Source: Candidatus Thorarchaeota archaeon (lineage in GTDB: Archaea > Asgardarchaeota > Thorarchaeia > Thorarchaeales > Thorarchaeaceae). Taken from it: a DNA stretch of 5,794 nucleotides. The notes below the pieces were generated by a model. That model saw only the letters and a list, made by a program, of their open reading frames with translations, made no database searches and was not told the origin of the DNA. Both the position numbers and the translations under genes were made by a program. The stretch is taken from positions 1 to 5,794 of the forward strand of contig JABCSP010000152.1 in assembly GCA_018238825.1 (NCBI GenBank). Reading direction: 5' to 3'. This document shows, in pieces, positions 1 to 4,511 of the stretch. How positions within the stretch are numbered: the first letter of the stretch is position 1; each line of letters starts with the position of its first letter.

Positions 1-479
1 ACAGTGTGAATGCATCGATTATGATATCTGCCGTGTTGTTTGGTTTATGGCATGCAGGTTGGCCTCTTGTTAATGGGGCTACGGGTAGTGAAGCTATTGT
101 TGACATTTCAACAATGGTTTTTTTCACCTTGATTCTTGGGATATTCTTTGGTGTCTATTATGAAAAGTTCAGTTCTGCGAAATCTCTTTTCGGACCCATA
201 GCAGTCCATACAATTGTCAACTTTGTTAATGAGTGCTTCAAGATTGGTCCCGAACCAATAATTCAAGGTCCTGACATGGTCTTTTCTAATAGTGGAATGA
301 TGACTGTCACCTTACTGATATTCATCTTGGTATTCATACCCCTGAGTCTATTTCTCTGGAAATTCAAACTAGAACAAGTGACCGCTTTTTGGCAGAGGAC
401 AATTGGTAACAACAGCGATGAAGAACAGGACGCTTCTAAGAATGATATCAACGAAAAAGTGAATGATTACGTGGTGTAA
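1..479 (+). CDS. CPBP (CAAX/Abi) family intramembrane metalloprotease, C-terminal part, 5' end cut by window
   Basis: This is the C-terminal part of a membrane-embedded protease of the CPBP family (type II CAAX prenyl endopeptidase/Abi relatives). The frame is open to the left edge, so the GTG at position 6 is probably not the true start. Numbering from that GTG, the sequence shows the second family motif FxxxH (FGLWH, residues 12-16) and the third, HxxxN (HTIVN, residues 68-72), each inside a hydrophobic helix. In this family these residues bind the catalytic metal. The first motif (EExxxR) would lie upstream of the window. A hydrophobic helix follows at about residues 33-52 and another at 95-117, then an acidic and polar cytoplasm-like tail of about 35 residues. 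Family members mature prenylated proteins or peptides, or act in bacteriocin immunity; the substrate here is unknown. The next gene begins at the stop codon, which suggests one operon and perhaps a shared function. Family assignment is fairly sure; the role is not. Confidence 0.8.
   Translation, partial: SVNASIMISAVLFGLWHAGWPLVNGATGSEAIVDISTMVFFTLILGIFFGVYYEKFSSAKSLFGPIAVHTIVNFVNECFKIGPEPIIQGPDMVFSNSGMMTVTLLIFILVFIPLSLFLWKFKLEQVTAFWQRTIGNNSDEEQDASKNDINEKVNDYVV
473..476 (+). promoter_or_regulatory. Shine-Dalgarno-like GGTG for the seven-helix membrane protein
   Basis: GGTG sits 7 bases before the ATG at 484, inside the last codons of the protease gene. It favours the ATG at 484 over the in-frame ATG at 463, which overlaps the protease and has no well-spaced site. 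The motif is only four bases long, so the support is modest. Confidence 0.4.
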
Positions 480-483
480 AAAA

Positions 484-1179
484 ATGCAAGTAGACATAGG
501 TACAGAATTTATTATTTTATCAGGAATCATGACGATTATACTATCCTTAGCACTGAGTACGTTTTTGGGCTGGAAATGGTATAAACAGAAAGTACGACTT
601 ATGACCGACCTTCCGTTGGTCTTTGCAATAACTGGAATATTCCAAGTACTGAATATGACGATATTGACATTATCTCATATTGGCATGTTAGAGCCCACAA
701 TGGAACTGTTTCGAATTCGTTCCATGGTGATCGGTGGTGCAATAGTACCAATCTTAGGTACAATCCTTCAAATCTGGACACCATCTTATCAGAAGTATCA
801 TAAAAGATTCGTATTTCTTCTCACTCTGTACTGGTTCTCAATAGCGCTTCTTGGAACATCTGAAGCAATTATCATGATATTGACCATACCTATACTGCTT
901 ATCATCAGTATTGTGATGATGATCACATTCATCGTAACCTGGAAAACTGGAAGATTGAAAGAAATTCGAAGCGAGCTTATGATAGTGTCTGTTTTCTTTA
1001 TGGTTGCAAGCCAAATCTTGAGAGTTCCTTTCATGTCAACTCCGCTGTTTTATGTCCCCGATTTATTACTAGGAGTTTCAATGATTTTGATAGCACTAGG
1101 AATAGCCAATCCATGGTACTCTAGAGAGAAGAAAGCTCATCAGGAAGAACCACCACAAATGGTTCCGATTACAGAATGA
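484..1179 (+). CDS. Seven-helix integral membrane protein of unknown function
   Basis: I do not recognise this 231-residue protein. It is almost wholly hydrophobic, with seven predicted membrane helices at about residues 10-30, 43-63, 80-98, 109-126, 129-152, 165-183 and 188-208. Positive charge falls in the loops after helices 1, 3 and 5 (KWYKQK at 31-36, KYHKR at 104-108, KTGRLK at 154-159) and after helix 7 (REKK at 214-217). By the positive-inside rule this gives an outside N-terminus and a cytoplasmic C-terminus. A short polar Pro/Glu-rich tail ends the protein. There is no lysine in helix 7, so it is not a retinal-binding rhodopsin, and no kinase or other soluble domain follows. The layout resembles the seven-helix sensor modules seen at the N-terminus of some histidine kinases, but that is shape only. 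An in-frame ATG at 463 would add seven residues and overlap the protease gene. The tight spacing with the CPBP protease suggests co-transcription; it could be a partner, a substrate or an unrelated neighbour. Confidence 0.8.
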   Translation: MQVDIGTEFIILSGIMTIILSLALSTFLGWKWYKQKVRLMTDLPLVFAITGIFQVLNMTILTLSHIGMLEPTMELFRIRSMVIGGAIVPILGTILQIWTPSYQKYHKRFVFLLTLYWFSIALLGTSEAIIMILTIPILLIISIVMMITFIVTWKTGRLKEIRSELMIVSVFFMVASQILRVPFMSTPLFYVPDLLLGVSMILIALGIANPWYSREKKAHQEEPPQMVPITE

Positions 1180-1198
1180 TATCCGATTAATCATTCAC

Positions 1199-1237
1199 AA
1201 AAATAGAGGGATCAAACCTTCAGGTTCAGATCCCTCT
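1199..1237 (-). terminator. Hairpin followed by T-run, likely terminator of the minus-strand beta-helix gene
   Basis: Positions 1205-1213 (AGAGGGATC) pair perfectly with 1229-1237 (GATCCCTCT), a 9-bp stem. Inside it AACC (1215-1218) can pair with GGTT (1223-1226) around a four-base loop. On the minus strand the hairpin is followed by A and five Ts (complement of 1199-1204), lying 16 bases past the stop of the beta-helix gene. On the plus strand no T-run follows directly; the next T-rich stretch starts about 20 bases later. It therefore looks like a terminator mainly for the minus strand, though the stem could also protect the 3' end of the plus-strand transcript. Archaeal termination depends mostly on T-runs, so the stem may be for RNA stability. 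Confidence 0.55.
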
Positions 1238-1252
1238 CGAATGCTGTACAAA

Positions 1253-2605
1253 TCATGCTTTCCTTTTCACGAAGAAAACGCCAACAAGGATGATTACGAC
1301 TGCACCTCCACCAATTAACAAAAGATCCATGGGAATTTCTCCACCTTCTCCAGTACCGGTTGTTGTTCCTCCAGTCACTGGTGGAATTGCACCCGGGTCT
1401 GCAAGAGGATACGGATCTTCATTCCCTGCTCCACCATCTATGGTGTATGGGACATCGACAATCTGATCCGCATCTGCATCAGGTGACACCCAGTCATCAT
1501 AGTAATTGTAGATGTAGGTATTGTTTTCACCCTCATCATAGACTTGTGCTGCAACACCGTTATTGATGAACACATTTCGAGTGATTTCCATACATTCAGC
1601 ATTTGCTACGGTCTTGAAACCATAATCAGTAGAATCCTTAATTTGATTGAATCTGAATGTTGAATTCTCCCCTGAGGTTACTGAGATTCCTATACCCTCA
1701 GAACCATCAATCGAGTTATTGTGAATAAGACCATAATCGCTATCCACAAAGACCATTCCATCTTCTCCACCATTCACCAGTGTATTGTTGTATATTTCAA
1801 TACCATTAGAACCTAGGATATAGATACCATCCCCTGATGTGTTCAAAAGCTCGTTGTGCATAATCTCAACAGATGTAGCATCCTTCACACTAATACCAAG
1901 ACCACCCACATCGTCTACGTAATTATCGGTGATTTGGCATCCTGTTGCCGTACCAATCACGTGTACTCCGGCACCTCCACTGTCTGTAATACTATTTTCA
2001 GAAATCTCAGAGTCAATTGCGGTAAATATTTTGATTCCTGACCCTGTGTTTCTGGTTAGAGTATTGTCAGAGATCAAACATCCATTGATATAACCCACAC
2101 ATTCAATTCCATGGAGCTGATTATCCTGAATATCATTGTTAGTAATTGTAACATCATCGATGTCAATCAACCACAATCCTCTGTACCTGTTGTGAACTAG
2201 ATTGTTTGCGACATATCCATTTGCGGAATTAGAAATCTCCACTCCACACCAGACGGTTGCGTCACCAGGACCATCCACTTCATTATCAGTAAAAGTCCAG
2301 TAAAGGTCAATGTTCCGAATCTCAACTGAATGTTGTACATCGTAGAAGTAATAGCCAGTTATCTGGTATGGACTTCCTTCGCTTCCATCCCCGGGCCAAA
2401 CCTCTGTGTCTGCCTGAGCTATCATTTCTGCATTTCCATCAAGCAAGATTGCATCATGTGGTGTGTATGCTGTGGTAAAACTTTCACGACTCTCTAGTCC
2501 TCTTTCTTGTAGAACGCTTGTAGTCATCAATGGATTACCAATAGCTATCACCATTATACCAATCAGCAAGCATAGTGTAATCTTTCCTTTTGTGATTGTT
2601 CTCAT
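1253..2605 (-). CDS. Secreted, membrane-anchored parallel beta-helix (NosD-like) repeat protein
   Basis: A 450-residue cell-surface protein. The ATG at 2605 is chosen because GGTGA stands four bases before it and a signal peptide follows at once: basic residues (R2, K6, K8), then a hydrophobic core at about 9-23. An in-frame GTG at 2653 would put 16 polar residues ahead of it. Residues about 95-355 form a right-handed parallel beta-helix of the NosD/pectate-lyase-like type: a Gly-hydrophobic step recurs at 121, 143, 166, 190, 213, 237, 260, 283, 306 and 329, with an Asn ladder (135, 157, 181, 204, 228, 251, 274, 297, 320, 344). A segment rich in Asp (PDADADQIVD, 375-384), common at the end of archaeal NosD repeats, is followed by DPYPL at 397-401. 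A Thr/Gly linker (411-422), a hydrophobic helix (428-446) and a terminal KRKA form a C-terminal anchor of sorting-signal type. No catalytic residues can be named, so binding polysaccharide or other surface roles are guesses. Family call is secure; function is not. Confidence 0.88.
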   Translation of the reverse strand: MRTITKGKITLCLLIGIMVIAIGNPLMTTSVLQERGLESRESFTTAYTPHDAILLDGNAEMIAQADTEVWPGDGSEGSPYQITGYYFYDVQHSVEIRNIDLYWTFTDNEVDGPGDATVWCGVEISNSANGYVANNLVHNRYRGLWLIDIDDVTITNNDIQDNQLHGIECVGYINGCLISDNTLTRNTGSGIKIFTAIDSEISENSITDSGGAGVHVIGTATGCQITDNYVDDVGGLGISVKDATSVEIMHNELLNTSGDGIYILGSNGIEIYNNTLVNGGEDGMVFVDSDYGLIHNNSIDGSEGIGISVTSGENSTFRFNQIKDSTDYGFKTVANAECMEITRNVFINNGVAAQVYDEGENNTYIYNYYDDWVSPDADADQIVDVPYTIDGGAGNEDPYPLADPGAIPPVTGGTTTGTGEGGEIPMDLLLIGGGAVVIILVGVFFVKRKA

Positions 2606-2609
2606 ATTA

Positions 2610-2614
2610 TCACC
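2610..2614 (-). promoter_or_regulatory. Shine-Dalgarno site GGTGA deciding the start of the beta-helix protein
   Basis: On the minus strand the bases AAGGGTGATAAT precede the ATG at 2605. GGTGA matches the usual archaeal anti-Shine-Dalgarno and is separated from the ATG by four bases. It supports this start over the upstream in-frame GTG at 2653. Confidence 0.65.
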
Positions 2615-2660
2615 CTTCTGGGCATTATCTCCTATTGTAGTGGTAATAACCACGTTACTT

Positions 2661-2670
2661 AGAATAAAAA
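2661..2670 (-). promoter_or_regulatory. Candidate TATA box for the beta-helix gene
   Basis: The minus strand reads TTTTTATTCT here, about 56-65 bases before the ATG at 2605. A start of transcription about 26 bases downstream would fall near 2641, leaving a leader of about 35 bases that contains the GGTGA site. It is the most TATA-like stretch in the 176-base region between the two divergent genes. No experimental support. Confidence 0.45.
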
Positions 2671-2732
2671 GAATCGAGATTGGAGCAACGGTGAAGTATC
2701 ACACCAAAGAAAGTGTTTTCCTTTAGAGAATG

Positions 2733-2741
2733 GGTTATTAG
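2733..2741 (+). promoter_or_regulatory. Weak candidate TATA box for korBC
   Basis: GGTTATTAG is the best AT-rich box at a fitting distance upstream of korB. Initiation about 26 bases downstream would lie near 2763, giving a leader of about 20 bases that contains the AGGTGA site. The match to an archaeal TATA box is poor; another AT-rich stretch (TTTTCCTTTAG, near 2716-2726) is an alternative. The remainder of 2606-2781 shows only the short palindrome at 2640-2653. Confidence 0.25.
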
Positions 2742-2770
2742 TCTCTGCTGTCCGAAACCGAATTAGATGT

Positions 2771-2776
2771 AGGTGA
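2771..2776 (+). promoter_or_regulatory. Shine-Dalgarno site AGGTGA deciding the korB start
   Basis: AGGTGA ends five bases before the ATG at 2782. The in-frame GTG at 2773 lies inside this site, so it is part of the ribosome binding site and not the start codon. Confidence 0.75.
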
Positions 2777-2781
2777 ATTTC

Positions 2782-3606
2782 ATGCCACACCCATCATTAC
2801 AATATCTTCGTAAGGAAACCCTTGTTAGTGGTAGCGCATTTTGCCCTGGCTGCGGGAATGGAGAAACAACCAACGCGTTCCTCAAAGCTGTTCATGATTT
2901 AGGTCACGAGGACCTTAGTGCGTTTTCTTTTGTGTCAGGTATTGGTTGTGGTGCTTGGATTCCATCTCCTTATTTTGATGCAGACACGTTACATACAACT
3001 CACGGTCGAGCAATCGCATTTGCAACTGGTCTGAAGTTGTCCAATCCTGAACTGAACGTGGTCGTGATTAGTGGTGATGGTGACTTAGCTGCAATTGGTG
3101 GGAATCATCTCATTCATGCAGCACGTCGAAACATCGACATGACTGTGATTTGTTCTAACAACTTCATCTATGGAATGACTGGAGGACAAGTTGGTCCCAC
3201 AACATTCACTGGAGACCGTACAAGTACTTCTCCTTACGGTAACCCTGAGCGGCCTTTTGACCTAGCTCGACTTGTTGCAGCAGCTGGAGCAAATTATGTT
3301 GCAAGATGGACAACTGCACATCCCATACAGGCATCACGCGCAATGAAAACGGCCCTTCAAAAGAAAGGCTTCTCTTTCATCGAGATGGTATCTCAGTGTC
3401 CAACTGCTTATGGTCGTAGGACCAAGACGGGTGGGCCAGTTGATATGATTAAATGGTTCAAAAAATTTCCAGTGCGCAAGAGAGGCGAACCGGTAGACCA
3501 GAAGATTCCTACCAGAGATGGTGTAGACCTTGGTGTCTTTGCTGATAGAGATGAGATTGAATTTATTGATTCGATGAAGGCAACCTATGCCGGCTTGGAG
3601 GATTAG
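2782..3606 (+). CDS. korB: 2-oxoglutarate:ferredoxin oxidoreductase (2-oxoglutarate synthase), beta subunit
   Basis: A 274-residue, full-length beta subunit of the 2-oxoacid:ferredoxin oxidoreductase family. The enzyme oxidises 2-oxoglutarate with CoA to succinyl-CoA and CO2, reducing ferredoxin, or runs in reverse for carbon fixation. The beta subunit holds thiamine pyrophosphate and a [4Fe-4S] cluster. Visible are CPGCGNG at 21-27, with C21 and C24, then C56 and C206 (SQCPTAYGRR, 204-213), the expected four cluster ligands. The thiamine-pyrophosphate/Mg signature is GDGD at 98-101 with NN at 126-127. HTTHGRAIAFATG (71-83), IGGNHLIHAARRN (105-117) and YGMTGGQ (130-136) are typical of KorB, where pyruvate enzymes differ, so 2-oxoglutarate is the likely substrate; a broader 2-oxoacid range is possible. 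The start is set by AGGTGA five bases upstream. korC follows after six bases. The usual alpha (KorA) and ferredoxin-like delta (KorD) genes are not adjacent: the upstream neighbour is divergent and unrelated. Confidence 0.94.
   Translation: MPHPSLQYLRKETLVSGSAFCPGCGNGETTNAFLKAVHDLGHEDLSAFSFVSGIGCGAWIPSPYFDADTLHTTHGRAIAFATGLKLSNPELNVVVISGDGDLAAIGGNHLIHAARRNIDMTVICSNNFIYGMTGGQVGPTTFTGDRTSTSPYGNPERPFDLARLVAAAGANYVARWTTAHPIQASRAMKTALQKKGFSFIEMVSQCPTAYGRRTKTGGPVDMIKWFKKFPVRKRGEPVDQKIPTRDGVDLGVFADRDEIEFIDSMKATYAGLED
3597..3603 (+). promoter_or_regulatory. Shine-Dalgarno site GGAGGAT for korC inside the end of korB
   Basis: GGAGGAT overlaps the last codons and stop region of korB, about nine bases before the korC ATG at 3613. 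It supports that start and translation of both genes from one transcript. Confidence 0.6.
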
Positions 3607-3612
3607 ATTACG

Positions 3613-4137
3613 ATGAGAACAGAGATTCGTCTTGCAGGTACTGGTGGCATGGGTGTAGTTCTTGCAGGAGTCATCCTAGGTCACGCTGCTGTGACATACG
3701 CTGGTCTTGAAGCAATCCAAAGTCAAAGCTATGGTTCAGAAGCCCGTGGGACCGCTGCAAAGAGTGAAGTGATAATCAGCGATGAGCCAATCAAGTATCC
3801 AAAGGTACGTGGGTCAGACTACTTCATTGTGATGTCCCAGAAAGCCCTAGAGATATATCTAAGTGGAGCCAAGAAAGGAAGTGTGGTTCTCGCAGACCCT
3901 GACCTCGTTCATATCGAAGATATCGAAGGTTATGAGGTCGTAAAAGTTCCTGCAATGAAGACTGCTGATGAAATGGGTATGAGGCTTGTATCCAACATGG
4001 TGATGCTTGGAGCCTTTGTGAAAAAGTCTGGAGTTTTTCCAATTGAAGTCTTGGAAAAGACACTGGCTGCGTTCGTTAGTAAAAAGTATCTACAGGCTGA
4101 TATTAACGCAGTTCGTGCTGGTGCTAAACTCGTCTAG
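3613..4137 (+). CDS. korC: 2-oxoglutarate:ferredoxin oxidoreductase, gamma subunit
   Basis: A 174-residue gamma subunit (pyruvate/ketoisovalerate oxidoreductase catalytic domain family), which with KorA, KorB and KorD completes the four-subunit enzyme in archaea. Near the N-terminus is a glycine-rich loop GTGGMG (9-14), where most relatives have GxGGQG. Next comes QSQSYGSEARGTAAKSEV (36-53), the family signature with R45, here with GTAA in place of the common GGAS. ISDEPIKYP (55-63) follows as in other KorC proteins. Length is normal for the family. It starts six bases after the korB stop with GGAGGAT upstream, so the two are almost surely co-translated from one mRNA. Its TAG stop (4135-4137) overlaps the TAG stop of the minus-strand ubiquitin-like gene (4136-4134), leaving no space for a terminator between them. 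The family call is firm; substrate specificity comes from the korB neighbour. Confidence 0.92.
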   Translation: MRTEIRLAGTGGMGVVLAGVILGHAAVTYAGLEAIQSQSYGSEARGTAAKSEVIISDEPIKYPKVRGSDYFIVMSQKALEIYLSGAKKGSVVLADPDLVHIEDIEGYEVVKVPAMKTADEMGMRLVSNMVMLGAFVKKSGVFPIEVLEKTLAAFVSKKYLQADINAVRAGAKLV

Positions 4138-4412
4138 CCACCATGAACTAGGGGTACAATTGTAAGAATATCTCTATCCTTCAATGCTGTATTGAGACCG
4201 CCTGTAACCCCGATATCCACGTCATTACAGAGAATCATAGAATCTCGGTCAATTTCTTTGGGGTCCTTCCATATACTTTGTAGATAGGAGTTCTGTTCAA
4301 TTATCTTAACAAACAGGTCATTGAGAGTGAAACCGTCTTCTGTCTCCATCTCCAGAGTTCCGTTTTCTATTTCTCGTGCAATTGGTCCCCGAAACCTGAC
4401 TGAAATTTTCAT
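4134..4412 (-). CDS. Urm1/MoaD/ThiS-type ubiquitin-like protein ending in Gly-Gly
   Basis: A 92-residue beta-grasp protein. MKISVRFRGPI opens the fold as in MoaD and SAMP proteins, and the chain ends VPLVHGG, the diglycine tail that is adenylated by an E1-like enzyme and then thiocarboxylated or conjugated. Residues 60-92 line up without gaps with the end of human URM1 as I recall it: shared are ND at 63-64, D66, G71, L73, L77, D79, D81 and the terminal HGG. This makes an Urm1-like sulfur carrier (tRNA thiolation, possibly protein modification) as plausible as a MoaD for molybdopterin. No E1, MoaE or rhodanese gene is visible. The ATG at 4412 is chosen because the fold begins there; an in-frame ATG at 4466 would add 18 mostly basic residues and lie upstream of the AT-rich box at 4447-4453. 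The gene is convergent with korC and shares the CTAG at its stop. Fold and tail are clear; the exact role is open. Confidence 0.85.
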   Translation of the reverse strand: MKISVRFRGPIAREIENGTLEMETEDGFTLNDLFVKIIEQNSYLQSIWKDPKEIDRDSMILCNDVDIGVTGGLNTALKDRDILTIVPLVHGG

Positions 4413-4446
4413 AGTACGTACCGCTCGTTTTGGTCGAGGGAATGCT

Positions 4447-4453
4447 TGATAAA
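4447..4453 (-). promoter_or_regulatory. Candidate TATA box for the Urm1-like gene
   Basis: The minus strand reads AATTTATCAAG around here, with TTTATCA at 4453-4447. Initiation about 26 bases downstream would be near 4424, leaving a leader of about 12 bases before the ATG at 4412. This agrees with the shorter protein. There is no good Shine-Dalgarno site ahead of that ATG, only GCGGT. Confidence 0.35.
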
Positions 4454-4482
4454 TTACTTGTTTCATGCTGTAGTCTGAACCT

Positions 4483-4489
4483 CTATATG
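4483..4489 (+). promoter_or_regulatory. Candidate TATA box for the MFS transporter gene
   Basis: CTATATG lies 23-29 bases before the ATG at 4512. At the usual archaeal spacing, transcription would start at or close to the start codon, giving a leaderless or nearly leaderless mRNA. A weak AGGTTGA at 4500-4506 is a competing Shine-Dalgarno candidate, which would need a start of transcription further upstream. Confidence 0.3.
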
Positions 4490-4511
4490 GGAAGACCGTA
4501 GGTTGAACATT

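Noticed and set aside
798..1034. Open frame on the minus strand within the seven-helix gene
   Set aside because: Its hydrophobic content mirrors the membrane helices of the plus-strand gene; there is no independent evidence for it.
484..1179. Seven-helix protein as a rhodopsin
   Set aside because: Helix 7 has no lysine for retinal attachment and the usual acidic and aromatic pocket residues are not apparent.
1360..1566. Open frame of 68 codons on the plus strand
   Set aside because: It lies wholly antisense to the beta-helix gene and its His/Leu-rich translation is typical of a shadow frame; no ribosome binding site or family match was seen.
1253..2605. Possible DNA-level tandem repeat array in the beta-helix gene
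   Set aside because: The periodicity is in the protein pattern only; the nucleotide sequences of the coils differ too much for recent duplication or a CRISPR array.
2463..2726. Open frame of 87 codons on the plus strand over the divergent region
   Set aside because: It runs antisense to the signal peptide and start of the beta-helix gene; its hydrophobic stretch is the reverse reading of the signal peptide.
3824..4063. Open frame on the minus strand within korC
   Set aside because: It is a shadow of a well-supported conserved gene.
4413..4466. An 18-residue N-terminal extension of the Urm1-like protein from the ATG at 4466
   Set aside because: The fold starts at the internal ATG at 4412 and the best TATA-like box lies inside the extension; GAGGT upstream of 4466 is spaced 12 bases away, too far for a good site. 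Not fully excluded.
4478..4504. Inverted repeat AACCT/AGGTT flanking the TATA-like box of the transporter gene
   Set aside because: Only five bases pair across a 17-base gap, which is expected by chance.
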